This document shows, piece after piece, positions 10,431 to 24,169 of a DNA stretch of 64,000 nt. The notes under the pieces are model-generated. The model did not search any database and was not told where the DNA came from. It saw only the letters and a program-made list of their open reading frames with translations. Every line of letters starts with the position of its first letter. Position 1 is the first letter of the stretch. A program made the position numbers and the translations under genes. The stretch is from assembly GCF_902635505.1 (NCBI RefSeq), contig NC_045429.1:463715359-463779358 (forward strand). The letters are read 5' to 3'. The stretch is from Sarcophilus harrisii. Its lineage: Eukaryota > Chordata > Mammalia > Dasyuromorphia > Dasyuridae.

Positions 10431-12854
10431 GACTTCCTTTCCCAGAGACTAGAAGCCTCAAAGAAGTCTTTCCTTGCCAGTGGAGAAGTCCCACAATTTA
10501 GATGTAAGCAAATAGGATTGTTTCTCCATTTTATTTCTTTGGGTTTTTATCTTCTTGGACCACCAAAATGGAGTGCTCTCAGGCAGGAGGCTTTCTCTGT
10601 TGGCTTCTCATTTATGGTGCTGTCTTAGTCAAAAGTTAAAGAAGTCACCAGAAGGAGTCTTGGGATGTTCAGACAATTAAATGTAACCTCAGGGCTGCCT
10701 GGAGTGCAAGATCTATGATCCTACTGGGTTCTAAGTGTTTGCATTTCTCTCATGGTGTTAAAATATGTCACGTGGACTTCCTGCATGGGGGGAGAATGAA
10801 TGAAGGTATGAGGGAGGGGGCTTTCTGTAGAGGGAAAGATGGCTGTTAGGACAGAGAGCGCATCTGGGAGTGGGGAGAAGCTTGGAAGCTGGGCCTGGGA
10901 ACTTCTCCTTTACTCCTTACCTCACCTTGAAAAGAAGCTATTTTTAAAATGTTTCTTTTAAGTATATTAGGTTCTTCTGACATTGAAAATGGAGTCTTGA
11001 CAAGGAATTTTGCACATTCCCAAGTGTTTCTGAGGGAGACAAGAGATGCCCTGAAGCAGGACCGTATGTGCTCATGCGGGGAGTGTCTCTCATCTCCACT
11101 GGGTTTGGGGGATTTTGCAGCAATCATCAGGACGCTAGGTCTATTTAAAATCTTTTTCATCCAAAGGAAAACGAGTGCAGCATCTGTTGCACATCTGTAT
11201 TCCCTTTTGGAAAGTCTCCATAACATGACTTGGATTTCTTTGGTCTTTGGGGAAAGGTCTCATCTTCAGCACCCAGACGCCACACCTGTTAGCATTCTCA
11301 GGGAGTTTGTCTGCTTTGGCCAGTGGTCCAACAACACCAGGTATCCCCTTCCCCTCCTTCTAGGTGGGACCTAGGGACCTAAGAGAGATTTTGATGGCAA
11401 TGAGGCACTGAGGATCATAGTGAGGGAGGTGTTGGGATGGGAAAGGAAAGGAAGAAGGAAAAGAGAGAGAGGAGAGTTGAGCATAAATCCTGCAGTTAGC
11501 CAGTAGGAGGAGCAGGAGCTGGTGGTGGGGATCAGGGTCAGCCCAGGGAGTCAAGAATGACATGGGAGGGGAGGCCGACTGGCCTTTGAGAATCGAGCTT
11601 GGCAGCAGACGGTCTGCCCGGTGGCTTTCTCATCATTTCCTTTTGGACAATAGGTTGGTGGACTCATGTGAGCCATCCACAGCTCTCAGCATTCCCGGGT
11701 TGGGGGGCGGTCTGCCTGGTGGCTTTGTGGCTACAGTCTGAGTGAGGTGCTCAGAGATCAGCAGGGCCAACACTGCAGAGATTTCTTCCGTGCCCATCTT
11801 CCCATTTCCGTGACTGAGCCGTCTCCAGAGAGGCCACTTGCAATGGTCAGAGTTGCTCACCTTTAGGATCTGCCTCCCAGGAAGGGGGGGGGGGGGTCAC
11901 TGGATAGAGCTACTGATTTCCTTCTTCATTTCTTTCCACATGATATGAGAATGGTGAGATGGAGGGAGCATAAGATGGAGGGAAAGAAAGGTAGGAGTCC
12001 TTGTGAGCTCTCTATGTCACACAGCCTGAAGGCCTGTCACATAGAAGAAAGATTAGCTTTATTCTACTTGGCTCCAGACAGCAGATTTAGGCTGGATGTC
12101 GGGGAACTTTCGGCTGGTTAATTAGAGCTATCTTCAGCAGAATGGGCTGCCTTGGGAGGGTGTGTGTGTGGAGGTGGGGAAGTTTCCACTCAGTGTAGAC
12201 CTCCAAGTAGAGGGTGGGTGCCCATTTTCAGAAATGTTGTACAGGGGACTCTGGTTGGATTTAAACTAGTGTGCCTTTGAGATGTCAACCAATTCAAAGA
12301 TTGGGGGTCCCATAAAAATACCCTAAGGAGGAGAGGTACCCCTCAAGTAGCCAGGGCTGCCTCACGACAAAGTGAATTTCCTGGGTGCTATTTATCGGCA
12401 TGGCATTGAGGGGAAACTTGGCTGGATGTAGGTCTCTCCCATCACTGAAATGCTAACATTCTGTTAAGTGAAATTACTAAGTTCACTTCAGTCAACTTTA
12501 AATTGTCTCTCCAGAAGGTCCCAGATTCCAGCCTCTGGAATTCACCTCTGGATTCAGTTCATCCATGAATATTGGAATGTTTTCCATAATACTCAAGAAA
12601 CACACAGGAAACTTCCATTGGATCCTCCATCCTCTGAAATCAGGAAGGCACAAAATCACCTGACAGAATTGGTTCTAATCTGTTCTTCTTGAAAGAGAAA
12701 TTATGTTCATGGCATCAATATATTCTACTCGATTCCCTGGGGAAATTCAGAATTCCGTAAGTGCCTGACCAAGGTTTGCATAAATGCCTGCCAACATCAA
12801 CTTGTTTTGTCTTTGGGGGAAGGTCTCATCATAGGAGCTTTCCTTTGATTCTAA

Positions 12855-13000
12855 AGGGAAGAGGATTCTGAGCTGGGAAGGGCCTTAGAGACCAGTTAGG
12901 GAAGCTCACATTCTACAGAAGAGGAAGCTAAGACCCAGAGAGATGGTTCAAATTGCCAAGGTCTATAGATTTACATCTGGAAGGGACATCAGGGCCATGT
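12855..13000 (+). mobile_element. MIR/THER-like SINE
   Basis: 'gggaagggccttagagaccagttagggaagctcacattctacagaagaggaagctaagacccagagag' is the common marsupial MIR3/THER segment. Confidence 0.5.
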
Positions 13001-13019
13001 ATCCCATCCACCCCCACCT

Positions 13020-14550
13020 CTTTTTTTAAACAGTTTGTAATTAATTTTTACTTTTTTTCAATTAACAAAAATGTAGAAAAGAAAAACAAAACGCTTGTAA
13101 CAAATATTTCAAACATAGCAATTTCCAAAGCTGTATACATCCAAAAATAGATATAGATAGAAATATATATCTTGGTCTTTGCCATGAGTCCATCATCTCT
13201 CTGTGGAGAATAGTAGCATGTTTCATCATTACTCCTCTGGAATCATGGTTGGTCATTCATTGATAGTTCCCAAGATTTTCACAGATGTTTATTTTTGTAG
13301 TACTATTGTTAACAGATAGATAGATAGATAGATGAATGGATGGATGGATGGAAAGATAGTTCATTCTGCTCACTTCATTCTTTATTAGTTCATATGAGTG
13401 TCCTCAGGTCTCTTTGAAACTATCTCTCTCTTTGTTTCTTATAGCACAATATTATTCTATTCTAGTCTGCACCATAATTAGCTTATCCATTTCCCAAATG
13501 TTATGTGCCCCCTACCACAAAAAGAGTTACTATGAATATTGTTGTACAAATAGATCCTTTTCTTCTTTTTTTGGTCTCTTTGTAGCATGGAACTAATACT
13601 AGTATTGCTTGGTCAAAGGGAATGTTTAGTAACTTTGGGGGCATAGTTCCAAATCACCTTCTGAAATGCCTGGATGAATTTACAACCCAACAACAGTGCA
13701 TTAATGTGCCTATTTTTTCTGAAATATCCACCATTTGCAATTTCCCTTTTTATGTCAACTTTGCCAATATGATCCGTGTGAGGTAGAAACTCAGAGCTGT
13801 TTTGATTTGTATTTCTCTAAGTACTAGCGGTTTGGATGCATTCTTTCATATAGTTAATGATAGCTTAGGGTTTTTTTCCCTTTGGAAAGTGTCCATTCAT
13901 ATTTTTTTCTCACAATTGATAATAGAGAAATGACTTCTATTCTTCTAAATATGAATCAATTCCTTACATATCTTGGAAATAAGACTCTTTTCAGCAATAC
14001 TTGCTGTAATACTTCTAATTTTAGCTGAATTAAGGTTGCATACAAACTTGTAATTCTACATGATCACCATTATCCATTTTATCTTCTGTGATCCCTCTCT
14101 GACTGTTTTATCTTGAACTCTTCCTCTATGCAGTGATCTGAAAGAGACTTTCTTCTTTGCTCTTCTAATTTGTTTATGATGTGATCTTTCATTACTAAAT
14201 GATGTATCCTTTTGGAGCTTATTTAATGGTGTGAGATGGTAGTATGTACCTAGTTTGGGCCAGAGTGGCTGCTCACGAGTGATATTTGTCTAGTTATTTA
14301 GGTCTGTTTTTATTTCTATAAAGTGTTTTGTAATTGTACTCATATAATTCCTGTTTGTACCGTGGTAGGTAGACTCTCAAAATTTTTGTATATTCTGAAA
14401 TTATTTCGCATGGAATTTCTTTTTCTAGCTCTTCCCACTGAGTGCTGTTGGCAAAAGCTTTATTTTATATCTTGCAACTTTCCTAAAGTTACTGGTGAAT
14501 TGAGTTGCTTCTAGGGCACTCTAAGTACACTGTCATATCATCCAGAAAAC
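13020..14550 (-). mobile_element. Old L1 fragment, antisense
   Basis: In antisense it runs from an A/T-rich 3' end (13020-13160) into the ORF2 tail. 'gggggcatagttccaaatcacc' (13640), 'tgaatttacaacccaacaacagtgcatta' (13675) and 'tgatttgtatttctctaagta' (13803) are reverse complements of conserved L1 ORF2 segments. A GATA/GGAT microsatellite (13312-13355) has grown inside it. No open frame of note remains. Confidence 0.75.
13312..13355 (+). repeat. (AGAT)n/(GGAT)n microsatellite
   Basis: agatagatagatagatagatg followed by gatggatggatgg, inside the antisense L1. Confidence 0.9.
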
Positions 14551-14654
14551 AAACAAACAAACAAGATATGAATGGGTTTACAAGTTTACAAGTGCCAAGG
14601 GACATTCTCTCATTAATGCAATGACCAATTGTAACTTTAAAAGACAGCACAAAA

Positions 14655-15003
14655 AGGGGGAGACTAGAAGTGCAACATGAGATGTATGCTTTCTAACATG
14701 ACTGATGTGGAGATTGATTTTGTGTGACTGTATCTTTTACAAGAGATGGTATCAACTCTGAAGGATTTATCATGAAAAATGCTATCCATCTCCAGAGAAA
14801 AATTGATGGTGCCCAAATACAGATTAAAGCATATATTTTTATTTTCTTGATTTTTGAGGGTTATGTTTGGGGGATCTGTGTTTTCTTTCACAACATGACT
14901 ATTGTGGAAATGTATTGCATGACTTTAATTCTTCAGGGTCAGTGTTGTTCTGTTTCTGTGTTCTTTGGCAATATTGATAAAATATTTATATTGAAAAGAT
15001 GAA
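14655..15003 (+). mobile_element. L1 3' end fragment
   Basis: 'catgaaaaatgctatccatctccagagaaa' (14771) and 'ctttcacaacatgactattgtggaaatg' (14885) are typical of the 3' UTR of a marsupial L1 lineage, and the same segments recur in degraded form at 23790-23890. The piece lies directly after the antisense L1 at 13020-14550, so the two may be independent insertions or one rearranged one. Confidence 0.6.
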
Positions 15004-17894
15004 TTTACAACCCTAACAACAGTGCATTAAGGCTGTTATGGGAAGTCTGGGATCAGCGAAAGGGCTTGGCAACTTCCTGAAAGCCATCCCACCTTCTGAC
15101 ATATACTGAAATGTGCCATGATGGTGATTAAATTCTTAATAAAAAAATATTTTAAATAACATAATAAATACTATCTTTTTAAAAAGGAGTCTCACGGATC
15201 CTAAAATATTAGATGCAGATCACAGGAAGGGATGAACCTCAGATTTCTTGTCCAATCCAAAGTTCTCATTGAGAGATAAGGAAACTGAGGCAGAAAAAAA
15301 ATAATAACAATTGTCCAACGTCTTTCTAGTGGTAGGTGCCAGTGCCAGAGAAGAGACCTGTGGCTCGCTGGTTCTCTTGGCTCCAGAGTCTCTGCTTGCC
15401 TTGTGAGAGCAGACAGTGATACTCTGAGAAAGTCCTGCCTCTACTCCCATGTGCCTAGGCTGAGCAAACTTTCTTGAAGCCCTGATCTATGTGCATGTCC
15501 CAAAGCCTGTCCAGTAAGCTGCTGCCATCCCTTCGACCCCAGAGAAAAGGGTGAAATAACTACTTTCAGAGCTTACGTGAACTTTGTTAGAGCTTTTTTC
15601 CCACTTAGGAAGCCTAACCCTGGGAAGGGCACCAGCTTTCAGTCTCTACCTGTTGCTAGAGGGCAATCCTGCAAGGACTGGAAATTCGAGGAGCCCAAGG
15701 AAGCTTGTCCCATTGTTGGATAGCTCCATATGTTAGCAGGTCTTCCTAACAGATAGCTGAAATGGACCTTGGGGAAGCATTACTGGGCTGCAGTAGGATG
15801 GCTCTACCACAATGGCATTCAAAAATGAAAATGGAGGAAGTACTGCAAACATGGGGAAAGTGGAAAAGGTTTGAAAAAAGCAACTGCTTTCTCCAATCTG
15901 GACATTATCAGATCCTCCAGGAGGAGACAATGTAGTCCTGAAGAGAACAAATGGGAAAAGCCCATTCATATCTTGTTTGTTTGTTTTCAGATGATACAAC
16001 AGTGTACTTGTGTCATCTCGGGTACCCAGAGAGAAGATCCGTCCCGGAGGAAATGTCTGTGAGGGCTCTGGAAGGCTATAGTACCCAAAGGAGGAGATGA
16101 TAACAGAGCTCTGGCCTTTCTGGCTTTTCTGGCCTTTCCTCCAACTCATCAGCCAGACACCTACAGTCCTGTAAAGAACATTTTGATGCCAGTCACTTAA
16201 AGCCACACCAAAGCTTCTGGGATGGAATTAGGAGAGGACCGCAATGGACAAGTTTGGGTCTGGTTGGCTGGGGGGACTCCCAGCTGATGAGAAGACAAGG
16301 CTTTGTGCCAAACCCCGGGGAAACAGGGCTGCTCCCATAGTCCTCACCTGTGGCCTCTCAAGCACCCTGTGAGCCAGAATTCAGCTGGCACCTCCTTGTC
16401 TCCTTCACCGTGACTACACTTTGTGCTCACTTCTCTACATGTCTCCCCCTTCTCAAAGGAAGGGAGGCTCCCAAACAGTAGGGGCTTACTGAATCCTTCT
16501 TGATTTGCATTGACAATGTTGCTTCTTTGACGTGGACAGACATCTCAGGACTAGCCACTCCCTATTTACCCAAGGCCTTGATGTCCCTCGCCATGAAGGA
16601 TCAGACCTTGGAGGGTCTTCTCTTCACAGAAAAGAAAACTGAGACCCAGAGAGGATGCAAACTTCAAGATCCCAAAGACAGTAGGTGACAGAGTCAGGAT
16701 TTGATCCCAGATTCCCTGAGTCCAAATTTGTCTTCTTTCCACTGCTCTGTGTTTCCCTTAAAGAAGATGTGTCTGGGTCATATCTGGGAAAGAGCTGGAG
16801 CACCTCCATTCTCGGAGTGGGGGGAGTAATTAGGGAGGGGCAAGGAGAAAGTCCAGACACTTCTCTAAAACTGACATTGATCATATAGTCATCCTAAACA
16901 ATTGATAGGTTTTGAGCCCACAAGCCCTCCGAAGCACCTCGGAGAGCAAGGCAGCAGGCTCTGCACCCCTCCTGCCAGCCCCACCCCCCACCCCGGTATC
17001 CAGGCAACTCTCCAGCACAATGACCTCAGCCATCTCTGCCAGCCTGGCTCTGGGGAAGGGCTCATTATCTTGGCTTTAATGACAAGGAAGCTGAAGGAGT
17101 TGCTCAGAAAGGAAAGTTCACCCAATGAGTCAGAAAGCCAGCCAGGAGCAGAAGGCAAAGCCCCCACGGCTGGGCCCTCTTCCCTTCCATGGCTTCCTTT
17201 GTTCCAGGATGAGAGTAAGAATTTTCTTGTCTGCTCTGGTGAAAAGAGATTCAGAGAGGGCTGCCATTGCAGGCCTCCTGCTTTTCCCTCCAGGCTCACT
17301 CTCCTTTAGAAACATACTGCAACTAATCGCTGAGATGGCAAGGGGTTCGTGAAGACACAAGATGTGGCAGCAGGCCAGGGTCTAATGGTTATGTTCCCTC
17401 TCATTAGACCCCAGCTGCCTGGCCCTAGTTTGGCAAGGAGGTATCCCTGGGGTACAGTGGGGTACAGAGGAAGAGGTCTGGAAATGGCTGGGCTTCCATC
17501 CCAGCACTGCCACTCACCACCTGGGAGGCTTTGGCTAAGCTGCCCAACTTTTTCAGCCTCAACCTTCCTCAGTAAAATGAGAGGTGAGCTAGGCGGCCTC
17601 TGCATTCTCTTCCAGCCGACAAGCTCCAGTGATTATAATCACCAATCTTGACCAGAGAGAAGAGACAAGGAAATGCCTCTCCCACCTTTGCTAGGTGACG
17701 TGGTGGACTACTGCTAAGTGGCAGGATGGTGCACACTCTGTCCCCCTATGCCTCCCCCGCTCACTCCATCAAATTCCCAGCTTCACGGAGTCTAAGCTCC
17801 AAGATGGCATCCAAGCTGAGCTCAAAGCTTGGCTCGGATAACCCCCAACAAGACCCGGCCTTGTCTCTCCAGCTCTTAGTCCCCAGCCCCCAAA

Positions 17895-18060
17895 ATAACT
17901 TGGCTTATTTTGCACTTGCTTGTATGTCTGTGCTGCCTCAGCCAGAATTGAGAAGTTCCATGAGGGCAGGACCACTGAGTTGGTTTTGTCTTGGTATTTT
18001 GGATAATTAACACATTTCCTGGCATGTAGAAAACACTTAACAGATGGTTGTTGGTTGGGT
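17895..18060 (+). mobile_element. L2 LINE 3' end relic
   Basis: 'gaagttccatgagggcaggacca' leading to 'cctggcatgtagaaaacacttaacagatggttgttgg' is the L2 3' terminus. Similar L2 ends occur at 26680-26790, 33955-34020, 40268-40330, 46080-46135 and 55690-55800. Confidence 0.6.
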
Positions 18061-18544
18061 TTTACAATCAACACATATAATACATGGTCCGGTCCAGAGT
18101 AAGCACTTAATAAAGGCACTTAATAAACACTAGTTAGTTGATTGGTTCAGTTTATCCCTCAATAGAATGAAAGTTGAATGGAAGATGGAGACTGTTTCCA
18201 CCTTTGTGTTTGATTGTGTTACCTGCTAACACAAGGCCTGCCCAAAGTCAAACTACATTGATGTTTGTTGACTGGCTAATTAAAGGACACCGGCACCTCT
18301 CAATTTCTGTCACAGGGAATCTACCATGAGGAGATGCCTGCCCCACTAGGGGGCCCAAATCAGACAGATACAAGTCAATCAACACAAGACCTAGATAGAT
18401 GGAGTTAAGAGCTCCAGAAGCTCTACAGGGTGTCCAAAGAGAAAGCATGGTGAAAGCAAGATATTTGAGAAGGTGCAAGGGAGAAGAGCAGCACGGGTCT
18501 CTAGCTGCAGTCATCTGACACTGATTAAGCAACTGGGTCAAGTT

Positions 18545-18569
18545 GGGGGGGGGGGGGGGGGGGGGGGGG
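18545..18569 (+). repeat. G homopolymer, 25 bases
   Basis: 25 consecutive G followed by agggggagg. The length is uncertain because long G runs are hard to read. Confidence 0.85.
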
Positions 18570-20490
18570 AGGGGGAGGAATGGGGGAAGGGTGTGTTTAT
18601 GCCCAGCCAGATGCAGCTGGGCCTGCCCTCCAGTCTCTTCAAAAATCACATGTTCGAGAAGTTCCAATTGATGCAACACTCATTGGTCTGCATGGCAGCC
18701 TGGGTCTTAGTTGAGTTGAGAGTAGGGAGTGAAGTCAGCACCATGGCAAGGGAGAGTTCCAAGATGCTCACCACTGAGCCCATTTCTACTGCCTTTATGG
18801 AGCCATGTGGGTAGTATCCAGGGAGATTCACAAGAGGAGGGAGAAGAAGCCATAATTGGTGTTAATAATGGAAGTCTTTGTTTACAGGGTCAGGAAGAGT
18901 GTGAAAGCATTTCGGGCAGGAGCATTGTTTGTTAAGTGATTTCCTTACCACTGAACTTGAGAGTATGCTTTATAAGAGGAACATCAGATGAGCAACAAAG
19001 TGAATGAACAAAGCAACAAACATCAGTGCGCGTGTTAGGCACCCACTGCTGTGAACTGACCTCAGAGTAGCAGAAGGATGGCAAGTGCAGGCTAGATTAC
19101 ATTTAGCAAATTATTCAGGCCTTTCAATGAGTCTAATCTGCTTCTGACTCTAAGGCTCATATTTGTAATACCAATATTCCACGATCTTCAAATACTCAAG
19201 ATTACAGATGATCAGAGATCAATAGAGGATGGGATGAAGGCATGATGAACAACCACTAGTGGCTAGCGTTATGAAGAACTGGCATAAGTGATCCGAGGGT
19301 CATGCCAAATGGCAGGGTATAGGCAGAAGTTCATCTGAGCTCTCCCAACATTTCCCTCCAAACAATTATAAATAACTCCTCAAGTTAAGTTTTGGAGCCA
19401 CAAAAGCAACAAATGGGTGAGGTGAGACATTTTTCCAGCCCAAGACAATGTAGGAAGTCAGAAGGAGTAAGACAACCCAGGAAGCCAGTGACACAGGAGT
19501 GGGAGTTGACCCCAATGCAGTACAAGTGGAGGTGATGCCAGATGCAAAACTTGGAGGCAGCTGTGATGGTGACAGCAGAAGCTCTTAATTTAGAAATAGT
19601 AAGGAGGGTTAGACAACTAATCACAAAAAGATTACAAGGGACTCTTGGCTGGTACTGGCTGTAGGAATCTTTTTTTGTATTGTCCATATTTGTTTCCTGA
19701 TCATAGTTTCGGGACATAGAGTAGCATTAGCACTTACAGTGGCAGAGGAACAGGGCTCTGGTAACAGTTCCAGGACAGAGAAGAATATTTGTGGTCACCT
19801 AGAAGAAACTAAGTACCTTAGTCTTAGTTCCCAAGCAGAAAGAGGAACTAGTGTTTGCAACAGCAAGAGAATCTGTTGCAAGGGAGCAAGGTCCTTTCCT
19901 GAGTAAAGATCAGAAGCTAGGCCAGGAAAGCAGTGACCACACATCTCCTGGAATCAAACCACCTTGGAAGTATCAAAAACCTACAGACTCCCAGAGCTAG
20001 TTCTGAAAACACTGGCCAAAAAAGACCTGAAGCTTAGGACTCTGTCTTCTTCAGGAGAAAAGCACATTTTTAACTAAAGTTAAAAGTCAAAAAATGGTGG
20101 GGGGAGGGGGAGAAAGAGCACATGGCAGTAATAACAATAACAAAGAACCCGACCATTAACAAGGTACTATGATGAGAGAGAAGGTTAAGATACAAACCTA
20201 GAAAAAACCAACAGTGTCAAAGCAATTACAACCAAAGCCTCAAAAAACAATGTAACTTGGATACAAACCTAACATGAATTCCTGGAATAGCCCCAAGGGG
20301 ATTTTAAAAATCAAATAAGAGAAAAAGAGGAAAAATTGGGGAAAGAAATAAGAGTGATTTTTAAAATTATGAAGAGTAAACAATTTAGTAAAAGATACAC
20401 AAAAAATATTGAAGAAAACAACACCTTAGAAAACAGAATTGGGGAAAAACAAAATTAGAAATGAAAAAATACTCAGTAAAGAAAATAATT

Positions 20491-20646
20491 CTTGAGACAC
20501 CTAGATGAGACAGTAGATAGAGTATCAGCTCTGAAGTCAGGAAGACCTGAGTTCAAATCCAGCCTCAGACACTTGCTCACCATGTGACCTTGGGCAAGTC
20601 ATTTGCCCCTAGTTGTCTCACCAAAAAAAAAAAAAAAAAAAAAAAA
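20491..20646 (+). mobile_element. Marsupial CORE-SINE (Mar1 type)
   Basis: 'gagtatcagctctgaagtcaggaagacctgagttcaaatccagcctcagacacttg' followed by 'tgtgaccttgggcaagtcatttgcccctagttgtctc' and an A-tail of about 25. The tRNA-derived head (B-box-like GTTCAAATCC) is intact. Confidence 0.85.
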
Positions 20647-20699
20647 GGAAAAAAATTATTTCTTAAAAATTAGAATTGGGAAACTGGAAGCTGATTTTT

Positions 20700-22466
20700 C
20701 ATAAAATCATGAAACATGAAGAAATAATAAAACAAAGTCAAAAGAATGAAGGATAGAAGAAAATGTGAGATATTTTATTAGAAAAGTAATTGCTCTAAAA
20801 AATAGATTGAGGAGAGAGAATTTAAGAATGATTGGACTACCTAAAAGCCATGATTAAGAAAAAGAATGTAGTTGTTATAGTTCAAGAAATTATCAAGAAA
20901 AACCGTCTTGATATCTTAGATCCAGAGGGTAAAAAAGAAATCGAAAGAGTACACTGATCACTCCCTGAGGTAGATACCAAAATGAAGACAAGAAATATAT
21001 ATTTCTAAATAAATATCTAATATAGATGAAATTTGGAACTCCCAGGTCAAGGAGAAAATATTGCAAGCAAGCAGAAAGTAGCTATTGAATAGCAATCAGG
21101 ATCACAGAAGATTTAGCAACTTCCATGTGAAAGGAGTAGAAAACTTGGAATATGATATTCTGGAAGGCCAAGGAGCTAGGATCACAACCAAGCAAAACTT
21201 AGGCTAATCCTTTAGGAGAAAAAAATGGGCATTTATTGAGATAGAGGACTTTCAATTATTCCTTATGAAAACACCAGAGCTGAAAATTTGACATTGAAAG
21301 AAAAGACACAGGAGAAGCATAAAAAGATAAAGATAAAAATGAAAGAGATATCATAAGGGAGTTAACGTGGTTAAACTCTTTACATTACTATATAGGGAAA
21401 TGATACTTGAATTTAATCAATATGAAGGAGTTAGGTATATATATATACATATATATATATATATTCAGAGGGCGAGTGTAAGCTTATTATGATGTAATGA
21501 TTTCTAAAAAATAAAATTAAGGGGTGAGAAAGAGAGATTCACAGGGAGAAAGGAGCGACAGAATGGGGATAATTATCTCACATAAAAGAAGCACTCCAAA
21601 AGGAGCTTTTACAAGGGAAGAGAAGATTAGAGAATGGTTGGCAAGGTTTGAACCTCACTGTCATTAAATTATGCTCAAAGAGGGAAAAACAGAAATATTC
21701 AACTTGTAGAAATCTAACTTACCTAAACTGAAAATAGAAGGGAAAAGAGAGAAGAGAAGGAGGGAGTAATAGAATGGAGAACAGATTAGGGGAGGCAGTG
21801 GTCAGAAACAAAAGAGACTTTTAAGGAAGAAGAAAGTAAAAAGAGAAAGAGAAACATAAACAGGAAAAAATAGGATGGAGAGAAATACACAATTAGTAAT
21901 CACAACTGTAAATGTGAATGGGATGGACTCAATCATAAAATAGAAGCAGATAGCAATATGTACTAGAAACCAGAATCCAATAATACGTTATCTACAACAA
22001 ACTTGAAACATCAAGGGACACAATGAGTAAAGATAACGGTCTAGAGTAAAATGTATTATGCTTCAGATAAAGTTAAAAGGAGGAAGAGAAGTAGCAGTCT
22101 ATCTCAGACAACACAAAAGCAAAAATAGGCCTAATTTTAAAAGATAAGAAGGGAAATTACATCTTGCTTTAAAAAAAAAGTGAACCATAGACAATGAAGT
22201 AATATCAATAATAAAAATATATGAATTAAATGGCATAGTATCCAAATTCTTAAAGAAAAAGTTAAAGGAGTTATAGGAGGAAATGCAAAGCAAAACTGTA
22301 TTAGTGGGGAGCTCCAATTTCCCATTCTCAGACCTAAATAAATATAATCATAGAATATACAAGAAAGAATTTAAGGGAATAAATGGAATTTTAGAAAAAA
22401 GTTAGATATAATAGATTTCCAGAGAAAATTGAATGGGAGAGTATTCCTTTTCTCAGCTATACCAAG
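20700..22466 (+). mobile_element. Old L1, 5' part (ORF1 and endonuclease region)
   Basis: About 20820-21230 matches L1 ORF1: 'gattggactacctaaaagccatga', 'agaaattatcaagaaaaaccgtcttgatatctt', 'ggaactcccaggtcaaggagaaaatattgcaagcaagcagaaag' and 'ggaatatgatattctggaaggcca'. About 21900-22465 matches the ORF2 endonuclease start: 'atcacaactgtaaatgtgaatggg', 'aactgtattagtggggagctccaatttcccattctcagac' and 'tattccttttctcagct'. All frames are broken. The RT domain is missing; after 22466 the sequence jumps to an inverted L1 segment. Confidence 0.72.
21437..21466 (+). repeat. (TA)n microsatellite
   Basis: Alternating tatatata with one 'catata' break, in the inter-ORF part of the old L1. Confidence 0.85.
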
Positions 22467-24045
22467 TTGTTTTGATTGTTACTTCTGGGTAATACTGTTT
22501 GAAATCTGATGCTGCTAGGCTGTCTTCCTTTATATTTTTTCATTGATTCCCTGGATCTTTTGTTATGATGTTAACAAAATTCATCTGGAAAAACAAAAGG
22601 TCAAACAGTATTACCCAGAAGTAACCACCAAAATAACCTGGTAATATTTAAGAAATAGAGAGGTGAAGCAGTGGGATAGATTAAGTACATAATACACAGT
22701 AATAAGTGACCATCATAATTTAGCGTTTGATAAACTTTGGGACAAGAACTCATATTTGACAAAAACTGGAAAACTAAAAAGCAATTTGGTAGAAACTAAA
22801 GATAAACTAACATTTCTCATTGTATACCAAGACAAGTTCAAAATGGGTACATGATTTATAAGTAAAGTAAGGAAACGTGGAAATTTTTACCTATCAGATC
22901 TATAAATAAGGGAAGAATTCAGAGCCAAACAAGAGGTAAAGAGCAATATGGGAGGTACAACTGATAGTTTTGATTATATTAAATTTAAGAAGTTTTGCAC
23001 AAACACAGCAATGCAGCCAAGATTAAAAAAGGAAAGCGGGAAACTAGGGAAATTTTTTATAGCAAGTTTCTCTGATAAAGGCTCAAATATATAGAGAACT
23101 GAGTCAAATTTATTTTTAAAAAATGAGTCATACTTCAGTTGATAAATGGTTAAAGAATATAAATAATTTCAGATAAAGAAATGAAAGTTATCTATAGTCA
23201 TGCAAAAATTCTCATGATTAATTAGGAGAAATGCAGATTAAAACAACATTGAAGTGCCACCTCATATCTATCAGATTGGCTAATATAAAAGAAGGAAATG
23301 AACAAATGTTGGAGGAAATGTAGAAAAATTGAAACACTGACACACTCTTGATGAAATTATGAAATGATCCAATCATTCTGGTGAACATTTGGGGACTGTG
23401 CTCAAGGACCTATAATTATGAATATTCTTTGACACTACCTCATCTCTTTTCAAAGAAATCAAAGAAGAAGGAAAAGAACCTATATGTACCAAGATATTTG
23501 TAGAAGTTCTTTTTGTGGCACCAAAGAATTGGAGATTGAAATTCCCCATCGACTGGGCAACGACTGAACAAGTTATGATATACGATTATGATTGAATATT
23601 ATTGTACTTTAAAAATGATGGACAGGATAGTTTCAGGAAGAAAAGCTGGAAGACTTACATGAACTGAAGTCAGGAGAACATTGCACACAATAACAGCAAT
23701 ATTTTAAGTATTATCATCTGTGAAAGACTTGACTATTCTCATCAAGACAATGATCCAAGACGATTCTGAAGGATGTGATCCAAAATGCTATCCACTTCCA
23801 AAAGGGGAACTTATAGGTCTCAATGCAGATTAATACATAATTTTTTTCACTTTTTGCTGCTTTTTTGGCAACATGACTACTATAAAAATATCTTTACATT
23901 ATTTCACATATATAATTGATATCACATTTCTTGCCTTCTCAATGGATGGGAAGAAACAAGAGGAATGGAGAAAATTTAGAATTCAAAATTTAATAAAAGG
24001 AAGTTTAAAATAAGTAATTGTTTTTTTAAACACTCTTTAAAAAAA
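22467..24045 (+). mobile_element. Old L1, 3' part, with an inverted segment at its left end
   Basis: About 22467-22562 is antisense L1 ORF2 ('gaaatctgatgctgctaggctgtcttcctt'), and from about 22563 the sequence is sense ('acaaaattcatctggaaaaacaaaaggtc'), running through the ORF2 C-terminus to a 3' UTR near 24000. A 23-24 bp segment around 22479-22501 recurs inverted at 22604-22627. This is the pattern of twin priming (5' inversion). No long frame survives. Confidence 0.7.
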
Positions 24046-24169
24046 AAGAAGTGATCTAAATAAGATCACTCATGATATATATGACCATAAATAGAAGTAA
24101 TTTCTTGGTCAACACTAGTCATGCAGTGGACATGCAGGATGACAGCTGTGCAGGCCCAGGTTTCATAGA

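Larger units (their letters stand above)
15005..20490. other. Intergenic stretch, no gene recognised
   Basis: It holds MIR/THER-like relics (about 15190-15330 and 16610-16760), an L2 end, the G25 run and otherwise unique sequence. Open frames are short, overlap on opposite strands and resemble no protein I know. Confidence 0.6.

Noticed and set aside
10846-11374. Overlapping 126- and 141-codon frames on opposite strands
   Set aside because: Neither resembles a known protein. They overlap antisense, and no splice or promoter context supports them.
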